Assembly (NCBI RefSeq): GCF_000208865.1
Contig: NC_018396.1
Coordinates: 3,777,101-3,841,100 of the forward strand
Length of the DNA: 64,000 nt
Direction of reading: 5' to 3'
Source: Neospora caninum Liverpool
Lineage: Eukaryota; Apicomplexa; Conoidasida; Eucoccidiorida; Sarcocystidae
Of the stretch, positions 22,912 to 33,992 are shown piece by piece. Position 1 is the first letter of the stretch; each line of letters starts with the position of its first letter. The position numbers and the translations under genes are program-made. The notes below the pieces were generated by a model. The model worked only from the letters and a program-made list of their open reading frames with translations, ran no database searches and was not told the DNA's origin.

Positions 22912-25900
22912 ATGGCGGACGACAGGGGTGGAAAGGCGTCTTCGCCAGGTGACTGGCGTCGCCTGGGGGCGGAGACGCGGTCTCCCTCAGAGGAGCTGGG
23001 CAAACGGCTCGAGTGGTCTTCCACCGACTCGTCGGGGGATTCACGCGCAGCTTCGTCGGCGCCCTCACCGCCGCTCGTGCCCTCCCTCAACGGGGGTTGG
23101 CGGGCGGAGAATGTGGTTCTGCGCGAGGATGCAAACGACACAGCTTCCTTCCGAGGGTTTGCGCCCAACCTCTTCCTTCCATCTGCTGTCCCTACCCCCC
23201 ACCCCACGGACGGCGCCGGCGTGTCGCAGCTGTTTGTGTCTCCGAGGAGACACGACGACCGAGGGCCGCAGGCCCAAGGGGTCCAGATCCCGTTGCCACC
23301 GGGCGCCGACAGGCCTGTCGTCGGCAGCGACGATGCACCGGACGAAGACTGCCACGAGTGGGGCGTAGGCGGCGAGACGGGCGACGAAGAGGACAAAGGC
23401 GAGGATGACGTGGACGAAAGCGTCATCTTTTGGCGGCGGATGCCTGCGGGAGACAGGCTTCGGTGGGCGGCGGGCCGTGTGTTTCGCATGGACACCCACA
23501 GCATTCTGGCGGTTCCCATCTTCTTCGTCATCGCTTCCATTCTTACCGTCGAAGTCTTCTTCTACATCTGCGTCCGCCTCCTCATTGCCCTCACGGAAGC
23601 TGTCTTTTTCCACCTGGCGTCGCTCGCCTACTGGTTCCGCTCGGTCTTCCTCAGGCGCGTCTTCGCGTCGGGCACTCCCGCAGGCAAAGAAGTCAACCGA
23701 GCCGTCGTCGAGGCCTCTGAGCGGGTGGCCCTCGCCGCGGAGGACGCCGCGCTCGAGTTCACGGGCCTCGGCGGTGGAGCCCCAGAGAGCCCGGCTCTTC
23801 GGACCGGGGTCGGCGCGCCCTCTCGGGCCGCACAGGGGACTGCGCGCCCGGCGCGCGGGGAGGCGGAGACCCTCGAGGGCGGGCGCGAGGACGGACTCCT
23901 CGGACGACTGTTCGCTTGCGCCTTTCGCCTCCTCTTCTTCCCTCTCGCTTTCGCCTCCAGAGCGTGGGAGCGGGGTCGGGTGGCCGCCGCGAAGCAGTGG
24001 CGAGGCGTGCGCTTCTGGCTTCCCCGGAAAAACCCGGAAGGAGCGGAGGAAGGCGCCAGGCGCGCAAAAACAGGGGACAGGGCGCGAAGCAGTCACGAAG
24101 AGACTGCTGCTGCAAGCGACCGCGAGAAAACTCGAATCGCGTGGGACGACAAGGACGGCGGCGAGGACCAGACGCGACTGCTCAGGAACCGCACACGCCA
24201 CGGGAACGAAGGGACCGGGGACGGAAGACGTGGCGGTGAGGCGCAGGAGAACGCAAGCAGAGAAAAGCCGGTTGCAAACGGCCTGCAGGATCGCACCATT
24301 GAATGGCAAACGAGTCTTCTCACGGATCTTGCAGAAGAGGCAGCCGGCGAGAGCTTGATGTCTCATCGGGGGAAACTCTTCAAGGCAACGACCTACGACG
24401 AGTATGCTCGCCTCGCGCTGATCATGGATAAAATCACGGGGCGGGAAAAGTGGAAGCACGAACTCGAGGTGCGTCTTCCGTCTCCGTTCCGAAACACGAA
24501 AAACAGCGTTTCACCGCTGCTACGCTGGAGTGACAGTCGATGGGGAGTCCCCCAAGCAGGCGCCTGACAGACTCCCCGCCCCTAGATTGGCGAGCGTTTC
24601 CGCACCCGAGAGGCTCTGCGAACGATCTTCTCTGCTTTTGTCTCTGTGGTTACCCCTGTCCCGTGAACGACACTTCTGTCCGTGCTCCTCTGTCCCCTCA
24701 GACGCCACTCTACGACTACGAGGCTGTCGGCAAAAGGTTGCACATCCTAAAGAAGGCGAGGCAATCGGGCAAACTCTCAGCGCTTCAGGAGGCCCTGCGT
24801 GGAAGTCTCCGCGACCAGATGTTCGGCGTTTTCAGGGAACGTTTGTATAGGTGTGTTCCATCCCAAAAGACCCCGCACCTGACAAAGGCACGAACGCCCA
24901 CATGCTCAGGGATACGCTGCGGCTCATGCAAACACCCGAGACGAGAAATGCATGTGCACATCACCATTCATATACATGTATATGTATATATCTGTAAAGG
25001 CAAATGTGTAGGTAAGTGTGCATTTCCATGTTGACATTGGATTCAATGCAAACGTACGTTTATGCCTGCATGAGAGGGGCAGTCTACACATGTATATTCG
25101 CACATGTACTTCGAAGGGAGTTCTTCGTTTGTGGCTATGTTTGTTTCAGTCGGACGTACCTGGGGACGAAAATCCAAGCAGAGGAGTTTATCGACGAAGT
25201 TTGCCTGTGCCTGAAGGAACTGAAGCGCCACGTTCGACACTGCCCCGATGAAGTGCGACGGTCGTTCCAGCAACTCCAGACTTCCTGGGGTGTAACTGGC
25301 CTTATTCTCAGCGGTACGTTAGAGAAGACCCTTCCGCATCTTTTCCCTTCTCCTTGCTCTCGCGTTCTCTCTTCCCACGGCGTTTCTCTAACTTGACTCG
25401 GTGTCTTGCTGCTGTTTCATTGCTTTCCCCCCACCGTTTCGTTTTTGCACTTGTCTCTCGTTTTGCGGTGTCTCGAACCTGCCGCCGCTCTCATTGCTCC
25501 GGCTCCGCGCCCACTTGCGCATGTCCTTGCTCTTAACCTCAGGCGGTGCGTCTCTCGGTCTCCACCACTTCGGCGTGTTGGAAGTCCTCCTGAAGGCGCG
25601 GGCCGAAGGACGCAGTCTCCTCCCGCGAGTAAGACCAATGCGAAAACTCAGAAGGCGCCCTACGAGACACCAAAAGCAAGGCACGACAGCGTAAACCCCT
25701 CTCATCTATTCTCATCTACTCTCCCTGCTCACCTTTTCTCGTCTTTGTCTTTTTTCTTCCGGTTTTCGTGTCTTCCCGTTTGGGTTCGCTTCTGTTTCCC
25801 ACTGCCGCCGTCCTCAGTCTGTTTTTTCAGGCGATTGGCGGCTGCAGCGCCGGCGCGGTCGTCGCTGCCTGGCTCTGCACGCGCACCGACGACGAGCTGT

Positions 25901-28900
25901 TGCGGCAAGGCACTGTCGAGTATCTCGTCGAGCACTGGAAGGCCCTCTCGCCGAACTCTTGGCTCTTCCGCCTCTGGAACATCTTAACAAAGGGGTACGT
26001 GCTTTGAACGCTCGCGTTGGGTTGGTCGCGTCTCGTCTCCAGAGGCGTGCTCTTCTCTTCCCTGGTTCGTGGCGTCTCTGCTTACCTTCCCAGTCTGCGT
26101 CCGTGGAGCTTCGCAAGGTGAAAACCCGCTTGTGCGACCGTTTTCCGCCTTCCACTTGCCTTCTCGGCGTGAGGGGATCTCAGAGCGCCGGACGCCATGC
26201 GAGTGGGACTCCTCGTTCAGAACTGGAATGGCTGGTCGGAAGCTGCGCTACGCGCGACGGTCACGGACCCATGCGCACTCGCGACAGGTGTCTTTCCCTT
26301 CTCTTTCCTGATACCTTTTCCCGCTACCCGTGTGCCTGCTGTCTTTTGGCCTCCCTCACTGCAGCTTGCGGTCTGCGGGAGACGCCGTATCCTGTTCGGG
26401 GCTCCTGGTTCTGTGATTTGCGCCCTGTTCTCTCTCTCCTTCGTCTCCTTTGCTGGCCGTTTTTGCTGCGCGTCCCTTCTGTCTCCACGCGCTCGCTCTG
26501 CGCCTCGCGCTTTTTCTCTCTGTGCAGCTACATGTGCGACATCGACGTTTGGAAGGCTTCGGCGAAGAAACTGTTTGGAGACTTGACCTTCCTCGAGGCT
26601 TACCAACGCACGGGCCGCGTCCTGAACATTTCGATGACACGCGCTGACAGGTGCGCGTCTCCGCGGCGGTCCTCGCGCGGCGCCTGGCAGCAGAAGCACC
26701 TGAGGGCCATGAAGAGCTCGGGCGAACTTGGGTCTTTTTGGGACCGGTGTTCACCACCCCCCTCGCACGATATGACTGCTCACCACACAAAGTCGCTGTT
26801 TTTTTCAAACTTTGTAACCGACGCGGGGCGCTTTCTTCTGAAACCAGGTTCCTTCGGGGCTCAAAACCTTGGCGTCTGCGGTTTGCGCTAACGCTCCGTG
26901 TCGGCGGTTCCTCGTGCGCGTTTTTCGCCCTTTGCCGTGCTACCCGGGTCGGGCTTCTGTTGCCTGTTCTGCAGTCGCACGTGCTTCCCATGTCCCCCGG
27001 CTTTCTCCTTTTTCGCCAGAGAGGAGTCGGGCGTGCAAGTGATGAACTACGTGACTGCGCCGAACGTGCTGATCTGGTCGGCGATTCTCTGTTCCTGCGC
27101 GTTCCCGTTCTTGAGTCTCCCGCTGCCACTTCGCGAGAAAAGCCCAAAGGGAAAGGTAAGAGAGGCGATTGCCGCCAAGGGGGCTCAGCCCCGGGTTATC
27201 GTCGGAGCTCCCGTATGGCTACACCCCCTCCGTTTTTCTTTCATTTTCCGCAAAGGGCTTTCGACTCCGCATCCGCCCTGTTCAGCAGGCGCTTCAGAAC
27301 TTGACCGTCAGACCGCCTGTGGCCGCCGCCCAGCTTTTTGCGCGTCGTCGCGTCCGTTTCGAGAACACAGTGGCGACTTGAGTCTTTTATGGCACGCTTT
27401 TTCTCTCGCTTTGACTCTCTTGCGTGGCTGCGCTCGCGCTGGCGTCTCCCGCGTTTCGAGGCCTCAGCCCGCTTGGAAACCTGTCGCTCCTAGCGCGCCT
27501 CGGTCCGTGCTTCGTGCTCTCTGGGAGGGTGTCGCCCTCGAATGCCTTTCTTCGGCGTCTCCCTCGGGGCCTCGTCTCGGCAGAAAGGACGCGCTGCGTG
27601 TCTTGCCTCTGCGGCTGCGTGTCCAGGCCGTCATTTCCAAGGTGTTTGGCTGTAGCTACTTCCACGACGGCTCGCTCAGTGGAGACATTCCCACCGAGCA
27701 GATGCGCGAGGCGTGGGGTGTTAGTTACTCGATCGTTTCGCAGGTGAGGCGTGCGTCTCTGTGCGGCGCGTCGATCGGCGCTTCTTTGCGTGAACGGAGC
27801 GAATCGGGTTCGCACTCCAGGCGGCAGTGTGCCGCGCCTTTGCTGCTTTTTCCTCTGATGGTTCCGCCTCAGCAGCTCTTTCCACGAGCCTGACCAGCTG
27901 CGGACTTGCGTGGTGCGTGTAGCGACAGACCGTGAAGGTCGCCGTCGCCAGCAATGGCGCGCACGCCGTTTGCGGCAGGTTATCGAGGCTCTCTTTTTGG
28001 TTGCATGCCGCTGGGTGCACAGACGGTTTTGCGCCGTCCCTCCGACACGTGCAACACAAATGTAGAGACGCATTTGTTTGTTTCCGTTTGAAGCGGGGAT
28101 CGTGGATCGTTTGTCGGAGGGCAAACAACCCGGCGCGAGGAGTCTGCTGAGGCGAAGGAAAGAGTGCAGGCCCCCGCACACTGCAGGGCAATTCAGACCT
28201 CTGTTGGGCTTGAACCTCCGAGTCGCCGGGACAGGAAAGGACCGGGGATCGGACACATGCGGGGCCAACTTGTCCGTTCTTGTCGCGTGCGCCGTTCCAG
28301 GTCAATCCTCACGTCTTCCCCTTCGCGGGGCTCCGCACGCACGGCGAGGCTGGTATTCCGGTACGCCTGCGCACAGCCGCGAAGCGCCCGGAAAATCTCA
28401 CGCAACTTCAAACACACCGTCGCGCTCGCTCCGCCGATATATTTGTCTAGGCATCCTCGTGCTCTCTATACGTGCACATATATATGTGTATAGATAGATA
28501 TAGATATTGATACATATATATATATATATATATATGGATATAATCATTTAGATATATATAGGTACATGAAAAGTTGATTTCCGCCGATGCATCGGCATTC
28601 AACCCTGGATTTGCCCCTTGTACTGTGTACACGCAGTAGCTCTCTATCTGTGTATATATAGGTGCGTGGATATCTGTAATGCATGCCGACATGCATGTGC
28701 TTGAACCGCAATCTGCATGCGCTTGCCTGCTCATCTGCCTCTTTGTGAAAATGCATGCAACATACGGGAGAAGGTGTGCGGTTTGAAGCTTTCGAAACAG
28801 AAAGTATCGGACCGAAATCACTTCAACACATGCATCCCTCTGCACAGATTTGAGCATGTGGCTGTGTACAGCATTGCGCCTGCATGCATATATATATATA

Positions 28901-30039
28901 TATATACATTTATGTATGTATCTCTTATGCATGCAGCAATATATCGGAATGGGTATCGAGTTTTTGCAGAGAGAGCCGGCTGTGTGTCGAAGCCGGCTCA
29001 CGGAATATGTGGCGATGCGCCGCATCGCCAGTGTCGCGCGCTGTTCATCGGGGTGGAGTTCCGCGATTGTGGGACGTCTGAGCCCAGTGCATTTTCCGTG
29101 CGCCTGCCTCGACGCCTCTTTTCTCTTGGACAGCAGCAGAGCTCAGGTGCTGGGCGTGGGGAAGTCCGTGACTTGTGGGCGAGTTTTCTCGTGAACTTAC
29201 GTGATACCGAGACGGCGTCGCTTTCGCTCTCTCTTTGACAGTTTTTTTCCCGTTCTCGATTTGGGTCTCTTGACTTTCGCAACTCTGCGGTCTTTTCTTT
29301 TAGGTCCACTGGCGAGGACGGAGTAGCAAGTGGCGAGCCGGATTTCTTCTCTCTGCTCTCGAACTGTTTTTTAAGGAACACATTGTAGGTCTTCATCCTT
29401 CGCGGGTTCGTCGGCGCGTCGCTCTCGGGTTTTGGATGCCGTCTGAGCCCTCTTCCTTTCCACTCCTGCGCTCCGTCGTCCACCTTCCTAGTTCCCCCTT
29501 GGTTTCCTGTTCTGTCCTCTCTCCTCAACTGCGGTTGCTGCCATATGTCTTCCGAGCTGTCTCCTGTCTTTTGCTTGCTGCCTCTCTTTCGATTCGCGTT
29601 TTCCTTTTCACTTTCCCTTGTTCTCTCCCCCGGTTTAGAGTGGCCGACATGTGGGATGTCTTCGCCTGTGCCGCGCCTTGAGGACCGCCAAGGAAGTGGA
29701 CAGACCATTTCTGTCGTTTCTTCTCGCTTGCGCATCCCACGGCGGTCACACGGCGCTGCCGCGTTCCGTTCTCTCTGCAGCGCTTTCTCCTCCGCCTCAT
29801 CGCGCTCCTCGACGTCTCGCCGACCCTCCGGGGCATCAATGCAGGAAGTTTAGCTTTGCAGGTAAGAACGGCGAGGGAGGTTCCCCGTTTGCCTTTGCAT
29901 GCTCATGGAGCTACCGTTGCAACCCCATGTGGATTTTTTCTGACCTCGTGCCCACCCCTCCCCACCTCTTCATCTGTATCGGAGTCTTCTGCGCCCCTCT
30001 CGAGTTCCATTTTCCCCCCGCCTCTAGTTGACAGCCTAC

Positions 30040-30070
<31 letters not shown>

Positions 30071-30120
30071 TGTTTGTACCTATATATGTTATGTCTGTAC
30101 AATAAATATATATATACACA

Positions 30121-30156
<36 letters not shown>

Positions 30157-31038
30157 TTTACAAGTGAGCGACTAGACTGTTGTTGGGGTAGAGTGGAAGT
30201 GTTTTCTGTTTGCAGTCTTACACGGGAGACGTAACGCTGCATCCTCGCTATATCTCGGCCCGGTACTTGCGGCTCCTAAACGACACGCGGCCTTCCGACA
30301 TTTCGTGGTAAGACTTTATTCGAATGTTTCGCGCTCAAGGAGCGAGGACGGGAGGGAGTCTCAACTGCGGGAGAACCTGGAACCGGACAGCGTGAGGCGA
30401 CGCATCCCAGGCACGTTTCCTTCCCAGAAAAGCTAGAAAGAAACTTAGAGATTTTTCGCATGCATCCACGTGGCAGAGTCATTTCTTTCAAAACGGGTCC
30501 TGCGCCCTCTCGATGTTCGCAGGTATCTCCAAGAAGGCCGCGTGATGGCTTTTCCGAAACTCCACTTGATCAGGTACTCGCGGAACGTAGTTCACGCAAA
30601 TTAACTGCCGACATATAAATGCCTATACGCGTAATATGTGTATGTGCATATATGCATATGCATATGTGTGTTTAGGTGTTTGTACGGCTATGCAACGTTC
30701 TGCGTCTGCGTAGGTGTCTTGGTCCGCGTGTGCCTGTGCGAAAACAAAATTGTGTGTGTCCCACGTCTTGATGTGGACTCGTATGAGGTGCGTGCATTGC
30801 GCATTTTGGAGGCAGGCGGAAACTGTGTGTGTGGTCTCTTCGTTCCGGTGTTCCTTTCGCGCTGGGGCAGGAATCGGGCGTATAAATATGCCAACGTTTT
30901 GATTTATTTTTGTTCTGCCTCGCCTCCAGGAACCGCATGCGCATCGATCGCTGCTTCGAAGACCTCGCCCAGGCTCTCGAGGAGGCCTCGACCTTCGCTC
31001 CGGCCGGGAACTCTCGCGGAGTGCAGAAAGTTTTTTAA
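22912..31038 (+). CDS. Patatin-like lipase/phospholipase (SDP1/Tgl3-5 type)
   Basis: Fourteen exons: 22912-24468, 24702-24850, 25150-25313, 25543-25628, 25831-25994, 26528-26650, 27020-27155, 27468-27743, 28301-28360, 29304-29384, 29781-29861, 30216-30307, 30523-30573, 30930-31038. All phases agree; 1042 residues. Patatin lipases use a Ser-Asp dyad to cleave acyl esters; this subgroup includes plant and yeast triacylglycerol lipases. Visible: an N-terminal disordered, acidic region, a hydrophobic stretch at about 195-245 (ILAVPIFFVIASILTVEVFF), the pre-patatin helix region, oxyanion loop GGASLGLHHFGV (624-635), nucleophile box GGCSAG with Ser658, and the Asp motif HDGS with Asp860. Later exons encode VNPHVFPFAG and SYTGDVTLHPRY, as in the SDP1 group, and the stop follows QKVF. 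Exon 8 is the least certain boundary, and a small exon in 27156-27467 cannot be excluded. The hydrophobic segment suggests membrane association. Confidence 0.85.
28514..28535. repeat. TA microsatellite in patatin-gene intron 9
   Basis: Perfect alternating AT run within a wider TA-rich block (about 28480-28700) inside the 943-base intron between exons 9 and 10. Confidence 0.85.
28888..28906. repeat. TA microsatellite in patatin-gene intron 9
   Basis: Perfect alternating AT run directly after a TGCATGC motif, in the same intron as the preceding TA block. Confidence 0.85.
30040..30064. repeat. TA microsatellite in patatin-gene intron 11
   Basis: Perfect alternating TA run of about 12 units in the intron between exons 11 and 12. 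Confidence 0.85.
30126..30150. repeat. Second TA microsatellite in patatin-gene intron 11
   Basis: Perfect alternating run about 60 bases after the previous one, separated by a TA-rich spacer. Confidence 0.85.
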
Positions 31039-31640
31039 GCGGCGAAGCAGAGACAGGAGAAGAAGCGTTTCACCGGTCTTGCAACTCTCAAGACACGGGA
31101 CAGAGAGACTAGAGGCCCAACAGGTTAGGGGGATTGGAGGTGGGAGCAACGGCGAGGCGACGGCACGGGTAAGAGGGAAGGCGAACCACGGATGCTGCGG
31201 AGTAGAGGAGGAAGGCGGAGGCAAACAAGAAAGTGAAGAGAGGCAAGGCGATGCACACAGCGGAACGGAGAGAGGACTGGTCGGCGCGCGAAAACCGACC
31301 CAAGAGGCTCCTGGGGTGTTTTCGGGTCGTCTCCTTGCGGAGAGCAAACGCACCCCTCGGGCGCGAGTGTCTCGCGTCTTTCCCTCTCCCGGGTCGCTTT
31401 GTTGCTCGCGTGGCTGTGTTCCTCTCTCTGTCATGCCTTCTCGTGAACTCCACTGCATGCACGGCTGTTTTTTGCGCATGCATCTCGCCCGTCTACACTG
31501 TCACTCGAGCGCAGGCTTTCCCGAAGAGTTCCGCGTCCACCGCGCGGCCTGCTGGGCCTTCCCACAGAGTTTCCTCACCCAGCCCGCCGACGTCCCCCCT
31601 TTTGCTGCGCACTTCCACCAGGGAGAGACATTGCACCGCA
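31039..31640. other. 3' flank of the patatin-like gene
   Basis: No supported coding sequence. Purine-rich from 31040 to 31270, then mixed sequence with CTGCATGCAC and GCATGCATC motifs near 31453 and 31476, leading directly into the minisatellite. Confidence 0.5.
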
Positions 31641-33516
31641 AAAGGACAGGAAACACATACACTGGAAAACCAGGGAGATAAGGACAGGAAACACATACAC
31701 TGGAAAACCAGGGAGATAAGGACAGGAAACACATACACTGGAAAACCAGGGAGATAAGGACAGGAAACACATACACTGGAAAACCAGGGAGATAAGGACA
31801 GGAAACACATACACTGGAAAACCAGGGAGATAAGGACAGGAAACACAGACACTGGAAAACCAGGGAGATAAGGACAGGAAACACATACACTGGAAAACCA
31901 GGGAGATAAGGACAGGAAACACAGACACTGGAAAACCAGGGAGATAAGGACAGGAAACACATACACTGGAAAGCCAGGGAGATAAGGACAGGAAACACAT
32001 ACACTGGAAAACCAGGGAGATAAGGACAGGAAACACATACACTGGAAAACCAGGGAGATAAGGACAGGAAACACATACACTGGAAAACCAGGGAGATAAG
32101 GACAGGAAACACATACACTGGAAAACCAGGGAGATAAGGACAGGAAACACAGACACTGGAAAACCAGGGAGATAAGGACAGGAAACACATACACTGGAAA
32201 ACCAGGGAGATAAGGACAGGAAACACAGACACTGGAAAACCAGGGAGATAAGGACAGGAAACACATACACTGGAAAACCAGGGAGATAAGGACAGGAAAC
32301 ACATACACTGGAAAACCAGGGAGATAAGGACAGGAAACACATACACTGGAAAACCAGGGAGATAAGGACAGGAAACACATACACTGGAAAACCAGGGAGA
32401 TAAGGACAGGAAACACATACACTGGAAAACCAGGGAGATAAGGACAGGAAACACATACACTGGAAAACCAGGGAGATAAGGACAGGAAACACATACACTG
32501 GAAAACCAGGGAGATAAGGACAGGAAACACAGACACTGGAAAACCAGGGAGATAAGGACAGGAAACACAGACACTGGAAAACCAGGGAGATAAGGACAGG
32601 AAACACATACACTGGAAAACCAGGGAGATAAGGACAGGAAACACATACACTGGAAAACCAGGGAGATAAGGACAGGAAACACAGACACTGGAAAACCAGG
32701 GAGATAAGGACAGGAAACACATACACTGGAAAACCAGGGAGATAAGGACAGGAAACACATACACTGGAAAACCAGGGAGATAAGGACAGGAAACACATAC
32801 ACTGGAAAACCAGGGAGATAAGGACAGGAAACACAGACACTGGAAAACCAGGGAGATAAGGACAGGAAACACAGACACTGGAAAACCAGGGAGATAAGGA
32901 CAGGAAACACATACACTGGAAAACCAGGGAGATAAGGACAGGAAACACATACACTGGAAAACCAGGGAGATAAGGACAGGAAACACAGACACTGGAAAAC
33001 CAGGGAGATAAGGACAGGAAACACATACACTGGAAAACCAGGGAGATAAGGACAGGAAACACATACACTGGAAAACCAGGGAGATAAGGACAGGAAACAC
33101 ATACACTGGAAAACCAGGGAGATAAGGACAGGAAACACAGACACTGGAAAACCAGGGAGATAAGGACAGGAAACACAGACACTGGAAAACCAGGGAGAGN
33201 NNNNNNNNNNNNNNNNNNNNNNNNNNNNNNNNNNNNNNNNNNNNNNNNNNNNNNNNNNNNNNNNNNNNNNNNNNNNNNNNNNNNNNNNNNNNNNNNNNNG
33301 TAAAGGACAGGAAAACACAGACACTGGAAAGCCAGGGAGATAAGGACAGGAAACACATACACTGGAAAACCAGGGAGATAAGGACAGGAAACACATACAC
33401 TGGAAAACCAGGGAGATAAGGACAGGAAACACATACACTGGAAAACCAGGGAGATAAGGACAGGAAAACACATACACTGGAAAACCAGGGAGATAAGGAC
33501 AGGAAACACATACACT
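31641..33516. repeat. 38-bp minisatellite, at least 47 copies, interrupted by an assembly gap
   Basis: Unit period is exactly 38 bases (GGACAGGAAACACA, one T/G variable position, ACACTGGAAAACC, AGGGAGATAA). I count 41 copies before the gap and about 6 after it; the last is truncated. Copies differ mostly at the single T/G site (29 T and 12 G among the first 41), with two copies reading GGAAAGCC and two post-gap copies one base longer. It lies between the convergent 3' ends of the patatin-like and JMJD5-like genes. The true length is unknown because of the gap. Confidence 0.97.
33200..33299. other. Assembly gap (100 N)
   Basis: A run of exactly 100 N inside the tandem array, the conventional placeholder for a gap of unknown size. 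Sequence just before it (GGGAGAG) and after it (GTAAAGGACAGGAAAAC) departs from the repeat consensus, as expected at a collapsed repeat edge. Confidence 0.98.
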
Positions 33517-33992
33517 AAAATCCCGGGGAGCAAAACACATCGAGAGAGAGTTTTTCGAGTCTGAACACACGTGATAGGTAGAGAGAGGAACGCAGAGAGA
33601 CGCGCCTGAAGATTGTTGAAAATTGCAGGGACACAGCGAGGCTCTGAGGAGCGAGAATGAAAGCAGAAGCCTCCATAGGGAAGGAAACCTGTCAGCGGGG
33701 ATATGGTCAGGAGTTCCTGTTTCGTTTTTGAAGGGAGACAAAAAACTCAGCTGCGTTGAATTTGGGTGCGGACATGCGAGATTTCACGAAGAACGCAACA
33801 CGATTCCCAAGATCTTTCGTCCCGCTCTTTCCTTCTCGCTCGCGGTTCTTGCTGTCGCTCCCTCCGGTTCATCGCCCGCCACACTTCCTCGCGAGAGACG
33901 AAACGACGCATCGGGCACAGCCACGCAGGGAATACCTTCTTCGCTGTCCTTTCTGGGGAGTCCTCTCTCCGTTGCCTCGTTTCTCACTTCAC
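33517..33992. other. 3' flank of the JMJD5-like gene
   Basis: No supported coding sequence; it runs from the end of the minisatellite to the stop codon of the minus-strand gene. Confidence 0.5.

Noticed and set aside
23065..24459. 464-codon minus-strand ORF
   Set aside because: Antisense shadow of exon 1 of the patatin-like gene; the plus frame joins to conserved patatin exons.
28361..28440. Reading exon 9 of the patatin-like gene through to the stop at about 28440 as the gene end
   Set aside because: Splicing at 28360 joins in phase to VHWRGRSSKWRAGF and later SYTGDVTLHPRY exons that belong to the family.
31641..33516. CRISPR array
   Set aside because: Units abut with no unique spacers, and the surrounding genes are eukaryotic.
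31493..33741. Three long overlapping reverse-strand ORFs (650-750 codons, Phe/Val/Cys/Pro-rich)
   Set aside because: They are the 38-bp minisatellite read in its three frames and pass through the N gap; no start, splice or family evidence.
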